NCBI GenBank assembly: GCA_963678675.1
Contig: OY783195.1
Span: 7,574,001-7,638,000 of the forward strand
Length of the DNA: 64,000 nucleotides
Reading direction: 5' to 3'
Origin: Xiphydria camelus
Taxonomy: Eukaryota > Arthropoda > Insecta > Hymenoptera > Xiphydriidae
The notes beneath the pieces are model-generated. The model did no database searches and was not told where the DNA came from. It was given only the letters and a program-made list of their open reading frames with translations. Positions 53,051 through 63,500 of this stretch are shown in pieces. The number at the start of each line of letters is the position of its first letter. The first letter of the stretch is position 1. A program made the translations under genes and the position numbers.

Positions 53051-53246
53051 AACCCTTTCCAGTCAAATAATTCCATTTGGAATCATTTTATAATTTACTC
53101 TTTTTCTTCTTTACTCTAGATGGCCATCTAGTAACAGTAGATTGCAACTAGATAATGATGTTTAAACAGGGAACAGACTCATATTTGAGAAAAAAAGAGT
53201 AAATTAAAAAATGATTCAAAAAGGAATCATTTGACTGGAAAGGGTT
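53051..53246. mobile_element. 196-bp MITE
   Basis: The ends AACCCTTTCCAGTCAAATAA and GACTGGAAAGGGTT pair, and the arms extend about 55 bp through TGGAATCATTTT..AATTTACTCTTTTT. Noncoding. Confidence 0.8.
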
Positions 53247-53296
53247 CAGTTACTGGGCTATTAATAGTCTTCAAATTCTATTTACATTGGTTCATC

Positions 53297-55732
53297 CTCA
53301 TTGTAATTAAACACGTCTTCTGAATGCTCTGGAATATCCTGAATCATGTGTTCCAAAGAATCATCTTCCTCAATCCCCATCAATCATACAGCCACAAGAT
53401 ATCTGTAACATACAGCAAACAATTCAAATTAGACCTTCACTATGGCATGTAATTAATAAGGGACAAATTGTGACTTACCGCTTCAAGTAATTCTTTTGGT
53501 GCTGGATCTGTGGTAGGTATCACAGGAATCATCACCCAGGTAGTTCGTTTCCATCCCCAGTCCTCCGGATTGATATTGTTCCCAAGCCACTGTTGTACTT
53601 GGTAATACACCCTTTTGGCATGTTCGCGTAATGCTGATTGAGTAGGAGGCAACAAAGCTAGTGAAAACTCTTTTTTCACAAGAGCCACCGATGAAGTAAA
53701 GAGTTTGAATCTAAGGTCCCCAATCGAAGTCTCTGTCGTGTCATTTGTGTCGTAAATATGCATAATTAATTTTTCCGCAGCCGAGGAAATCTCATCAACG
53801 GATTTATTTGGAAAGTTGAAAATAGAAACTAAATCTCTGAGTTGTGAGTTTTTTTCAAGTAAAGAAATAATGGTCTTTTTGCCCTTTCTGTAAAGAGCAC
53901 TAGTCGTGTCGCACCCAGCAAAGGCGTGGGCGAATAATATAAATGATTTTAATTTTCGGTGAGACGATGTTGAGTACATTGCATTTTCTTTTTTACCTGG
54001 TATAACTTTATAAAAATATGTCGTGTCGATCTCCAGAGTAAGTGTAATGAGTAAAATGAACAAATCAATGTCGTTACCAACTACTGTCACTCGTGAATTC
54101 GTCTTTTCTTTAATTTCTAGTGCAGTTCGAACAATGAGTACATCCGCATCTTCAGAAGTCACTTTAGTCTCGATATTATATTTTTGGAAAAACTTTGAGG
54201 GCAGATCAACAAATTTGAATTTATTTGCAATATTGGAAAGGAACTTTGACTGTGTTAATGCCATTATTGTCTCTTCTGTAATAGCGACGTCAGGTGCAAG
54301 AGATTTTTCCTTACGACGGTATCACTCATACGACTTAACACCGATGACATCACTTTTATAATCGTCAAATATGACAACTACATTCATTCCAAAATGTTTT
54401 GTAATGTATAATCGAAAAATTTCAAAGATTTCTCCATATGTTTTTCCGTGGGGCCACACTATTTGATGTAATAACCACCCTCCATCGATGACAAAAATTG
54501 AATTAAGTAACAGAGATTCAGATTGTATACATGGCTCAAATAATTTGTACAATTCTGATTTTTGAGTTTTTCTCATGAATCCATGCTCATCAAACAGACT
54601 TAAAGGAAAAGGTGCAAGTTCATAGGTTAAAGCTCGTTCTGTCAGATCAGCATCACCGCGAGAAATGACTGAAATCCTTTTGAATAAGAGAAAAGGGTCT
54701 ATAGAACTGGATGCTTCATCATTGATATGCGATCCACCTTTCGCAGTTGCTAATGTTTTGACCTTGAATGCAGCTGATAGTGAAATATTTTCTAAATTTT
54801 TCCCAACCATCAATGACATTGCCTCTGTTCCCTTTTCAATAGCCAAATGGCAACTAATCAGTAGATCCCCAATTATTCCATCCGACAATGATACAAGTGA
54901 ACTAAAGGGCTTAAAGGGATCGTGTTCTTGGAACCAGAACAACAGTTTATCCAAATCCTCTGTGTCCCTTCCAATACGACTTGCAGTGAGATTGATGTGT
55001 TTCTCGCTTGTAGCTGATCTAACTCCTAGATAATCTTCTAAGCAACTCATCATATTGAAGGTTGATGGCATGGCAAGTAAATACCGAGCTACCATACATA
55101 GAGTAACTCCCCTGCCGTGTCTCAGATTTGTGCCGAAAAAACGATTCAGTATGTGCTCAATGACCATGTCACTCCAAACTCCAGACCAGGCTTTATCCGA
55201 CCTGTGAATAGTAGAAAATTTTTCCTTCGTAAATTTATCGTACTCCTCCGGTTCTATAGTATTCTCCAAATTGACCATATCTTGCAGATAAATTTGTGCA
55301 CTTTTAGCGTACATGAAATATCTAGCAGCATGGAACAGTAGCAGCATTTGTTCAACACTTTGGAGATGTAATTTCCAATCTCCCAGACGGCGTGCTTCAA
55401 TGAATTGTAACATAACAATTAAACATCGTAAATATTGTATCCACAATTTAGCAGTTGGACCGTTTTTTTTCGAGAAGAATGTGTTGGCGTTCAAATTCTT
55501 TTGCCATTTTTCTAATAGTTGATGATGAATTACAATCTCCTAATTGTAAATTTTCCGAGCTCCAATCTTGGCAAAAATCCTGAATAAATGTCTCCCACTC
55601 TTCGGGTACTTCAGTACTCTTACAAATATTATAAATAGGTAGTAGCGCGCCGGGACAGTTTGACGAAATTGAAGGAATCTCTCGGTTTTCACGAAGACAG
55701 AGAGAAGTCGAGATCTTTCTTCTCAATCGCAC
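53297..55732 (-). pseudogene. FEN/XPG-like nuclease-signature gene, longest copy, two lesions
   Basis: Minus strand. N-terminal region 55,732-55,460 (PIYNICKSTEVPEEWETF), a middle region of 390 codons (RRLGDWKLHLQSVEQMLLLF, HILNRFFGTNLRHGRGVT, FLLFKRISVISRGDADL), then TQSKFLSNIANKFKF, EDADVLIV, VGNDIDLFILL, HAFAGCDTTSAL and VYYQVQQWLGNNINPEDWGW. A donor at 53,478 joins a last exon from 53,402, starting ISCGC. The lesions are a run of eight A's near 55,467-55,474 that shifts the frame by one, and an in-frame TGA after VKSYE (54,322), beyond which the same frame continues. The EDAD/GNDID/GCDTTSA pattern resembles the XPG-I acidic cluster of FEN nucleases, so a role in nucleic-acid cleavage is inferred, not shown. 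The family occurs at least three times in this window. Confidence 0.62.
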
Positions 55733-56165
55733 TCATTCAGCTTAGGTGCTGGCGTAAGCGCGCTCTACACGAGTCCGTTGGGAACAAAGCAAACACATAC
55801 CTGTGTCCTTGCAATGCAGGCAGTGGTGTTCAACTGAGGACTCTCTCCCCGAATTATTCCAACATCTTCATCCTCTCATAGCGCTTAGGATATTGCATAA
55901 AATGAAAAAGTCATATGACCTTTTTTACGTATTTTCACCTACTCTATAACTTTTATTTAAACAATTTTTTCATTTTCTTTAGTCTCCGTGAGATATTTTA
56001 AAACAATGATGCTCGGAGGTGGTTTTTATTGTTTTTCTCGGCTTCCGAGGGGTTTTGAATCCTGGATTTTTGGGTGTAGTGTTGTAACACCTTCATGTAG
56101 CTTCAGTCAAAAATTGAGGGAAGAGAATCAAAATGTTAGGTTCAGAGTTATTTTTACTGGACTAG
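55640..56165 (-). repeat. Upstream region of the FEN-like gene shared with 47,468-48,018
   Basis: It extends from the N-terminal codons of the gene to TTTTTACTGGACTA. The conserved noncoding upstream part shows that the whole gene with its 5' flank was copied, as expected for a mobile or segmentally duplicated unit. Small ORFs here differ between the copies by single-base indels. Confidence 0.7.
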
Positions 56166-56640
56166 AAGGGATAGAATGCCCAAAGGTCACTCTGTACCTA
56201 ACTGTACACCACATGCTCACCTGGCCCGCTAGGCCCACTGGGTTTTCCCCGGTTATAAAGTGATGGAACCTTTCCAGGAAGGGTAGAGTAATAAAATTGT
56301 ACCATTATTTCAGAAAGTATTACTGGTATAATAGTAAATGATAAGTCAATAGAAAGGGGACTTGGTTGGGAGATGCGAGTGAGGAAGAATGTGTGTGACG
56401 ACGCTAAGCAAAAATTAAAGTGTAAAAGTCTATCAGGAAGAGTTTCGAAGAGTAAAAGCATTCAAAAGAAAGCGTGAAACGAGAGCTTTAGCGTGATATA
56501 TGAAGTTACGAGCAAGAAAACAACAGTCAGGAGTTAAAGGAAAATAAATTCAGGTAGGAGCGAGGTTAGCAGAGGTTAGGAAGTAGAGTGCAAAGATCAG
56601 CTGTAAGTAAGGTAGGAGACGATAGACTAGGGATGAAAAT
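56166..56640. other. Unassigned interval
   Basis: No gene recognised. Purine-rich towards the right, probably the 5' untranslated part of the following LINE. Confidence 0.4.
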
Positions 56641-57672
56641 TTGAAAAGCGCGCGTAGGTATGAATAAGGAGGAGTCAAGAGCGGCCAGACGAGGAAGGCC
56701 TACAGATGCAGAGAAGACTAAAAGGGTGAGGAAGGAGAATTCCAGAGGACTCTACAAATTCATAAGGAAAGATATGTATACGCATTGTGCGCATCGGTGG
56801 TGGCGCCGCCTTACTCGCCTGGTGAGCAAAAAGTGCTGTACTGGGTTACACGGCACGGGGGTGTATGACGATACATGTGGTCACATGTACACTTAGGTTT
56901 GCCTGTATAAGCACAAGCCGGAAGGTCTGATTGGTTGACAGTGTAACCTATTTGTGCCAATCTTGGCCACTACGTGGCACTTTCGGCGCACTTTCGAGAT
57001 ACGCAAGAGGCGTATAGATAAGAAAAAGAAGTGGCGACACCGCCGCCAAATAACCTGACAGGAAAAGAGGAAAAGGCCCAGAAACAAGGTAAGGGAGATC
57101 ATGAGTTAACGGACGCAGTAAAAGAACTCTCTGAGCAAATAAGAAGTTTAAAAGAAGAAATGAGAGAGGAACTCAGAGAGGAATTTAAGGCAATGACAAA
57201 TGATCTAGTGAAATGGGAAAAAAGTATGGAGAACCTGGGACGAAGGATGCTACAGGTCGAGAGAATACTTAATGAAAAAGGTGATCCCCAAGAGCCAGAT
57301 AGAGGGATAGACGGGAGACTTAAAGAAGTGGAAAAGAAAGTGCAGATGACTTCGATGGAAATAAAAGTTTGGGAAGAGATGAAATCGAAAAAATGAAGAA
57401 AAAACTGAAGGCACAGGAAAAAAGGGAGCGGAGGAAAGACATTGTCATCAAAGGAATGAAGTTTAAGGGGGCAAATAAAAGTAAAGAGATCGAGGAATTT
57501 ATTAAGAACGAACTAGGGGTAGAAATTGAGGTATCGTGGGCTTCAGTAATTAGAGGAGAAAACGCGTGGACAAGCATTGCAGGGATCAGAAGCTGGGAAG
57601 AGAAGCAAGAAGTCATGAGGGAAAAGAGTCGAAAAGGGGGCAGAGAATCTTCATAGATAATGATCTTGATAG
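56641..57672 (+). mobile_element. LINE with ORF1, left part, interrupted at 57,672
   Basis: Purine-rich sense strand. ORF1 remnants occur at 56,660-56,790, 57,031-57,396 and 57,369-57,656 in shifting frames. The element is cut by opposite-strand LINE sequences and resumes at about 59,935: DNDLDRSHER from the left joins EIQKRLAEMARGK at the right in a single plausible ORF1 reading. Confidence 0.7.
57031..57656 (+). pseudogene. LINE ORF1 (coiled coil plus RNA-binding-type domain), frameshifted
   Basis: The first frame, 57,031-57,396, has a long charged coiled coil (ELSEQIRSLKEEMREELREEF). The second, 57,369-57,656, has RRKDIVIKGMKFKG, IEEFIKNELGVEIEV and NAWTSIAGIRSWEEK, the kind of RRM-like fold found in ORF1 proteins of non-LTR elements. 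The two overlap in different frames, so a frameshift lies near 57,380. ORF1 proteins coat the element RNA. Not functional here. Confidence 0.6.
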
Positions 57673-57684
57673 ATCTCACGAGAG

Positions 57685-58012
57685 AAGAAGAAGAAGAAGA
57701 AGATGCATTTATTATGGCACTAGGGCGGGCCCTCTAAGTGCCTGTGTAGCAAGATACAGTAACATAGCATAAATAAGTGAAAAAAATATAGCAGCAAAAT
57801 TAAAGTAACGTAACCTAAAAATTACAAGTGCAGTAATGTAAATAAGGATAATGGAAATACGGCGGCGATAGAAGCGACCGGAAAATAAATATAAACAAAC
57901 GAAAAATAACGAAAGGAAAAAATAAAATAATAATACGCATAAATGAAGCAACGAAAAAGAAATTAATCTAACTTAAAAGTAACAGGAAGTAACGGAAAAG
58001 ATATCAATCTAA
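57685..58012 (-). mobile_element. LINE 3' end, minus strand, short copy
   Basis: On the minus strand it ends with the stem GGGCCCGCCC-type loop (57,721-57,733), then ATAATAAATGCA and a (CTT)n tail at 57,685-57,703. No coding region. Same 3' structure as the longer copy next to it. Confidence 0.7.
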
Positions 58013-59925
58013 CTAGAGAAGAGAAGAAGAAGAAGAAGAAGCGTTTATTTTGCTCTAGGGCAAGCCCTCTAAGAGCACTCGAGGAAGTACAAAAGTAAAG
58101 TAAATAGCTAGTTAAGTAACTACTCTAAGTAAGTAAGATACAAAAATAAAGTCAGTAACTAAGTAACTAGAGCGGTAACTATAACGGTAATAAAAATAAG
58201 AAAAATTAGGTAAATACTAAGTAAATAAGGTACAAAAATAAAGCCAATAACTAAGTAAGTAACTAAAGCGGTAACTATAATAGTAAAAATAAAAATAAGA
58301 AATAAAACAAGATAGTGATAAAGATAATAATAATGAGTTAATGAGTAGCAAGTCAATAACTAATAAAGTAACTAAAGCGATAATTATAACGGTAGAACGG
58401 CGATAAAATTAGCTAAGGAATGGATGAGTGTGAACGTCTTCAATAGAATTATAAGACTGGATGTGTATGAGCGGGGGAATGGCTAGGCCCCGACGTAAGA
58501 GACACAGGCGGTACGGATGACACAGCTGACACAGATGCGTCGGTGGTTGAGATAGATGTGCGGGGGCATGTGGTAGGAGTCAGAACTCCCGCGCAGAATT
58601 TGACGAGGTCAGCACTTGAAGAGACTCTTACGGGAGAGGACGAGGTAGACACCCTGACGTGGACAGTGCCACCAGACGCCCAGGCATCCTTTAGGCGGCC
58701 AGCGGCGACGAGTTTCCGAGCCTCCCAGAGGGCTTTCCGCGCAGCCGGGGGCAGCCGTTCGTTAATGTAAATGGTGCCAGTGCCATAGGAGGGTCCTACG
58801 TCCCCTCCCGCCAGTTGTCGCTTAGCGCGTTTGAGCGTGATCAATTTGTCTCGCAGTGCTTTGGTGGTAAACTTGACCACTAAGGGTCGTGGCGCTCCGG
58901 GTTTTCCCGGGATCCGAAAGGTGTCCTCCACACCGCCGACAGGGAAAGTAGTGCCGAGGGCGCCCGCTACCATTTCGAGCGTCTGCGAGAGGTCCTCGTT
59001 GGCCAGCTCACAGAGTCCTGAGATGACGACCTCCTTGGAGTAACGTTCCCGCTCCAGGAGCTCGATCCGCCGATTGAGAGCGTCAGAGTAAGTAGAGGGT
59101 GGTGGAGGGGGTGAGACGGCTGCAGACTCAACGGCAGAGACTCGCGCGTCAAGCCGCTCATACTGCCGACGAAGGTTCTCCGTAATCGACTCAAGGCTGG
59201 AGACTTTGGTCACCACGCTTTTTAAATCCTCCGCTATTGAGCTCACATGTTCCTTAACAATTCTGAGGTCCGACAACTTAGCCTCAATGCCGTCTATTTT
59301 TGAGCATAAGGAAGCGAGGAGAGGTGCGATGCTCGACAGCGAATCCGCCGGTAGCGAAGAGGTCGAGTCCGAGGTTCCTCGCAAAAGTGTAGGTGGCGCG
59401 GGGGAGGGGGTGTCTGCAGCAGGTAACACCAAAGTGTGCAAGCATAGTTCGCTGCACCGACCGCATTTGAAGGTGGCAGGGTCGACGCTCCGGCCTGCCT
59501 TGGCCTCCACGCATGAAAGATGATAATAATTATTGCACTTTCCGGTGCAACGCAATTCACCCTTATCCGCGGCAAGGAACTTGCTGCAGAGCCCACACTT
59601 GCGTGCCATGATGAATGCCGGTTGGTATGTCACGGTTGAATTAGGCCAAGTCGTCAGGCAGGCAGAGGCCAAGGGCAGGAGCAAATGAAAATGGATTCCG
59701 ACACTAGAGAGCACGCCACTGCCAGGGATGATGGAATATTCTTCTTGAGGCGAATATGAGGCGACGGCCAGCGAGAGCACTATGTTAACCGACACTGTGG
59801 ACAACAAACACCTCGCACATGCGATAGACAACGGGATGTAGGCAAACGAACTCAAGAAATATATAAGCAAACGCGGAACGAAGCGAAACACGATCGACGC
59901 CGTCAAGAAAGAGAGAGAGAGAGAG
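58013..59925 (-). mobile_element. LINE with ORF1, minus strand, ORF2 missing
   Basis: It reads from a (CT)n-rich 5' region near 59,925, through an intact ORF1 (59,609-58,449), into an AT-rich 3' segment that ends with stem GGGCTTGCCC, AAAATAAACG and (CTT)n at 58,020-58,042. ORF2 (endonuclease and reverse transcriptase) is absent, so it is either a deletion derivative or a non-autonomous LINE. It is inserted into the plus-strand LINE. Confidence 0.7.
58449..59609 (-). CDS. LINE ORF1 protein with PHD-like finger and coiled coil
   Basis: I start at the Met of MARKCGLCSKFL (59,609), giving 386 residues; the frame is open further upstream, but that part is element leader. A PHD-like zinc finger occupies residues 1-50 (CGLC, CTGKC, HLSC, CGRC). 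A Ser/Pro-rich linker and a coiled coil follow (IDGIEAKLSDLRIVKEHVS, LRRQYERLDARVSAVES). Then comes a C-terminal RNA-binding-type domain beginning ERERYSKEVVISGL, with PRPLVVKFTTKALRDKL and TIYINERLPPAARKALWEA. This order is known from ORF1 of CR1/Jockey-group non-LTR retrotransposons; assignment to one clade is uncertain. Intact frame and GC-richer than its surroundings. Confidence 0.75.
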   Translation of the reverse strand: MARKCGLCSKFLAADKGELRCTGKCNNYYHLSCVEAKAGRSVDPATFKCGRCSELCLHTLVLPAADTPSPAPPTLLRGTSDSTSSLPADSLSSIAPLLASLCSKIDGIEAKLSDLRIVKEHVSSIAEDLKSVVTKVSSLESITENLRRQYERLDARVSAVESAAVSPPPPPSTYSDALNRRIELLERERYSKEVVISGLCELANEDLSQTLEMVAGALGTTFPVGGVEDTFRIPGKPGAPRPLVVKFTTKALRDKLITLKRAKRQLAGGDVGPSYGTGTIYINERLPPAARKALWEARKLVAAGRLKDAWASGGTVHVRVSTSSSPVRVSSSADLVKFCAGVLTPTTCPRTSISTTDASVSAVSSVPPVSLTSGPSHSPAHTHPVL

Positions 59926-59930
59926 AGAGA
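59907..59930. repeat. (GA)n microsatellite
   Basis: About eleven GA units between AAGAAAG and TACAGAAACG, at the junction where the plus-strand LINE resumes. Confidence 0.85.
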
Positions 59931-59934
59931 TACA

Positions 59935-60970
59935 GAAACGCCTGGCAGAAATGGCGAGAGGAAAAAGAGAAAAAGGAAAAAAGGTGAAAGTAAGTTATCA
60001 CAACATTTGTGTAAACGGGAGATGGGTAACCTGGAAAGAACTGGAAAGTAGAGACCATGGAAAAAGGAGGGAGGATTTTCACTAGGCCCGGCGTACTGGA
60101 GCGAGAGGAAGTACCCTATCATAAAAAGAAAGAAGGAAAACAACGTGGGATGGAACGTACTTTTCTGGAATACGGCAGGCCTCATCATAAGGACAAGGAC
60201 TTTTGGAATTATGTAGAGAAATTCGATTTCATAGGTTTGACGGAAACTTGGGTGGAGGAAAGGGCGTGGAGCAAATTGGAGAAGCGATTGCCGAGAAATT
60301 AAAGTCGGGAGTATCAGGTTGCATTCAGAGAAAATAAGAAAAGAAGAGCCAGTGGAAGGATCATAACAGGAGTAAGGAAGGAAATACAAGAATAATCGAC
60401 GGAAAGAATACTGGCAAAAGAAGCACTAAAAGAGAAAAAATTAGGTAGAAGAAAGACTTAATGCGGGAAAAGTATTTGAACAGATACGGGTACAGTCAGA
60501 TGGGAGTGGAAAGATTGATTCGGCAGGGAAGTGTGCGAAGAGAACAAAGCAAAAGAGATGAAGATGTCCAAGTGCAATGGCAATTTAACAAAATAGGGAG
60601 TGCGAGGTACAGTAGTAGATTTCGAGATTTGCGAGTCGAATCGTTACCTAAGTACTTAATGAATTGAGGGATAAAATTTAGTCATATAGGCTAATAGCGA
60701 GAGCGAGTTGCGGAAATCTTGAACAGAAAAATAGACATTGGAATGCAGAGAGCGAAAGAAAATATATGTTGTGTATGGAAGAAGACGTTGGAGCATCTGC
60801 GAAGTAGTTGTAAAGGTGTAGAAAAAGTCAATGTAAAAGTAGAGGAGCTGTTAAACGATGAGGAAACGTGCGAAAAGAGAAATTGGTTAAAGATGATAGA
60901 GAATTTACACAAATAAAAGAAGGCAGAGATTTAAATGGATGAGAGAATAAAAGTAAGGAGAATGCAAGGA
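59935..60970 (+). mobile_element. LINE, right part, with deleted and decayed ORF2
   Basis: It resumes ORF1 (KRLAEMARGKREK, YHNICVNGRWVTW) to a stop near 60,085. It then has the start of an endonuclease domain near 60,155-60,300 (DKDFWNYVEKFDFIGLTETW, with the Glu and Thr of the APE-type motif). The reverse transcriptase is deleted. The end, 60,460-60,916, is a decayed C-terminal region related to 25,756-26,112 (RAxCGN, LEHLRSSC). Confidence 0.65.
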
Positions 60971-61052
60971 GTGAAAATGTAATGGAGAATAGTAAGAGAG
61001 TGGGATTCGCGTAAATTATGTAACCCAAACCAAGTTCCTTTTCAAGATTGCT

Positions 61053-61166
61053 GTAGGCACATTCTGTACGGTCGTTCGTGGGCGTTCTTACAACCGCCCT
61101 GAATAACACGGGCGTTCGTCGGGCGGTCCTACAAACGCCACCCAACGACCGTACAGAATATGCCTA
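61053..61166. mobile_element. Palindromic MITE, 114 bp
   Basis: GTAGGCACATTCTGTACGGT pairs with ACCGTACAGAATATGCCTAC, and the inner arms GGGCGTT/AACGCC also pair. The GTAGGC start resembles the small MITE at 39,897-40,010. Confidence 0.75.
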
Positions 61167-61183
61167 CTGGGTCGGAAATAACG

Positions 61184-61456
61184 ATATATATCTGTACCCG
61201 GGAATAGAAAGGGCGGATATCCTAAAATTCAGGTTTTGGGATAAATGTATATTCTAGAATAAAAAAGCCCGATCTTTTCATTGAGCACGGTTAAAATGCT
61301 GAATTTTAACTCGTTTCTGACATGTTACTTTAAAAATGGCAGATGTCCAATTCGAGTTAATATTTAAAAGACCTATGTGGACATCCGCGATTTATGTTTA
61401 CGCGAATGCAGGGTTTTGGACAACCGCCCTTTCTATTCCAAGGTACAGATATATAT
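61184..61456. mobile_element. MITE, about 273 bp
   Basis: ATATATCTGTACCCGGGAAT and the following AGAAAGGGCGG are paired by CCGCCCTTTCTATTCC..GGTACAGATATAT at the right. The interior is AT-rich and noncoding. Confidence 0.7.
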
Positions 61457-61469
61457 GTCAATAGAAAGG

Positions 61470-61866
61470 GAAAATATTCAAATTTTTTAGCATATCATTA
61501 CAAATGTTCGATGTGGGCTCCTCGCGTTACATGACATACGTTCAAACGATAGTTCAGTTCGGTTCATACACGCTGCAATGTGTGTCGATCGATAATTTTA
61601 ACAGCAGTCGTAATGCGTTCTCGGAGTTCATCCAGTGTTGTAGGCAATGGCGGTACCTATAAACCTTGTCTTTAATGCACCCCCAAAGAAAAAAGTCGCA
61701 CGGTGTAAGGTCGGAAAGTTTTTAAAATTTTATTAATTCGTGAACGACCTCTAAAAAATTTTTAATCGTGCTGATCTTTGGTGAGGATTCTTAAAATATG
61801 ATAAAGTAAAATAATCTGACGTAGTCTCGAGACAAAAAAATAGTCGGTTTTTTCGCGCCACCCTAA
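61470..61866 (-). pseudogene. Mariner-like transposase C-terminal remnant
   Basis: The minus strand reads PYTVRLFSLG in one frame and TPCDFFLWGCIKDKVY in another, then TTLDELRERITTAVKIIDRH, LNYRLNVCHVTRGAHIEHL. FFLWG followed by a basic C-terminus ending in GAHIEHL is characteristic of mariner-like transposases. Frame changes are present. The right edge, near 61,866, has the GGGTGGCGCGAAAAAACCGA terminal repeat. Confidence 0.65.
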
Positions 61867-61868
61867 TA

Positions 61869-62479
61869 TATATGTTAGCGTTAAAGTATGAAATCTGTTA
61901 TTCTATGAAATCACGCGTTAGTGTCTATGGAATAACTAATGCGATCAGTTAAAGTATATAATTTCAGTGTTTTTAACACTTTAACTAGTTATTCTATATT
62001 ATTAATGCCGAAGCATCTATGAAAGTATGAAATAAACATTATGATGTGTTAAGTGTGCAAGGATCTGAAAAGATAATAACAAGAGTGACTGAAAAAGAAG
62101 CAGAAGTGAAATACTATTGTTCAAATGAATCGCTTTTTGATGTTTTATACGATACTCCTAACCTAACCTAATCTAACCTAACCTAAACTAACCTAACCAA
62201 ATGATGCACAAACTGAAACTAATGAAATCGACGTACATACTGGGGCAGCGGAAATGTCTCTTATTTTTTAATAAATTCAGCATCGAACGCGAAAGGGAAG
62301 AAGCTTTAACTAACAATAGATAATTAATTCATAAAATACCTAGTTACTCTATAAATTAACTAGTTAGAATGTTGAATAAATATTCTATTTCATTCTTTAA
62401 CTGAAATACCACGTTATTATATAAAATAACTAGTTATTACATAGATTAACTGAATTTCATACTTTAACGCTAACATATA
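61869..62479. mobile_element. MITE of about 611 bp with TA ends and an internal CCTAA run
   Basis: TATATGTTAGCGTTAAAGTA and its complement form the ends. Bases 62,157-62,198 hold a degenerate (CCTAA)n run. Further subterminal AACTAGTTATT motifs recur on both sides. A small part of the interior (near 62,080-62,150) looks purine-rich but not coding. Confidence 0.75.
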
Positions 62480-62925
62480 CAATCTGTTTGTCTTAATACA
62501 CGCCAATGGATCGGGTTGCATATCGGTCGGCGCTACCGATCCGCTACGGTTTTCTGTAATTTGGTGGTAGTACCGACAGCCAAGACTCGAACCAACTAGA
62601 CGTATCAGTCTGAGAAACATCAGTCATCTCAATAGTGGCGAAAGTGACAGACGCTCCAATATAGTTTTGATAGGTAGGCGTTTGGGTTTTTTTCAAATAA
62701 TCGAGGTAATAAACGTGTTTAATGTGGAGAAGGTTGGAATCTCACTACATCTGAGCTACAGCTAATTCTTTATTAATAGCAAATACATGACCAGTCGCTT
62801 GGTCTTACTATATCAACCGTACGCCTCAAAAGTCAGTTCACTTCTGCCTCTCGGACCTTTGTTTCCGAACCTAAAACTTGGGGAAAGTGCGCGGTGGGAA
62901 AGGAGGAGTGCAAGCTGTCTCGGGG
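62480..62925. other. Unassigned interval
   Basis: No gene recognised. Possibly decayed interior of the minus-strand LTR element to the right. Confidence 0.35.
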
Positions 62926-62929
62926 ACAT

Positions 62930-63436
62930 TATGGTGGAAACGCATGTTGTTCGGTCGCTGCGCGATGGATTGTCGGATCTCCTCGGGGTCGTAAATCCCG
63001 AGGACACTATGCGTGACGCGACTATTAGAATGTTAACCGAACGACCGAAAGATAGAGATTCAAACCAATCGGCTAGTTCAAATAATATACACTGCACTCA
63101 CTAATTAATGATCGTATATTAAATTAACAAGATACAGTTGAGAGTGTTTGTTAGTTACAATGGTTATAATTGAACGTGCTGAATTGACACGGTGCGAACT
63201 CAGAACTTCAATCCATCGGCTGTCACGCAATGGCCCATTGACAAAGGGAGCGAATGTAACTGAGTCATATTCAGATAAAGGACTGACACCTGAATGTGTA
63301 TTATCCACGTTCCGTGATACCAAATACGACGTAGAGAGAGAGAGTCTTGATTATCTTACTGATTCCGAGTGAGGTTGATCGGCGGAGTACGAACGTACGA
63401 CACGTTTGATGATTTGTAGTACATTAAAATAGACGC
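62930..63436 (-). mobile_element. LTR and leader remnant, minus strand
   Basis: Leader complement CTCCTCGGGGTCGTAAATCC and GAGGACACTATGCGTGACGC at 62,980-63,022, followed by an LTR that matches 25,464-25,735 (AACCAATCGGCTAGTTCAAA). A purine run, GTAGAGAGAGAGAGTC, lies near 63,331-63,346. No open reading frame of note. Confidence 0.55.
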
Positions 63437-63439
63437 GGT

Positions 63440-63500
63440 ATAGCGCTATACTGAGAATAACCATAACGCTTATTGCTGGTTATTCTCAGTATAGCGCTAT
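63440..63500. repeat. Perfect 23-bp hairpin
   Basis: ATAGCGCTATACTGAGAATA plus ACC at 63,440-63,462 is exactly complementary to 63,478-63,500, with a 15-nt loop. The arm itself contains the palindrome TATAGCGCTATA. It sits at the outer edge of the LTR remnant, where the related copy at 25,735 lacks it. Confidence 0.8.

Noticed and set aside
52612..53052. 146-codon plus frame
   Set aside because: No motif, no repeat partner and no splice or promoter sign. It is probably chance in a GC-richer patch.
54322..54330. Possible programmed stop readthrough in the FEN-like gene
   Set aside because: The same gene also has a homopolymer frameshift, and its relatives are decayed, so simple pseudogenisation is more economical.
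59610..60389. N-terminal extension of the 646-codon frame above the LINE ORF1
   Set aside because: The first 260 codons lie in the element leader and have no domain. The Met of MARKCGLC starts the PHD-like finger directly.
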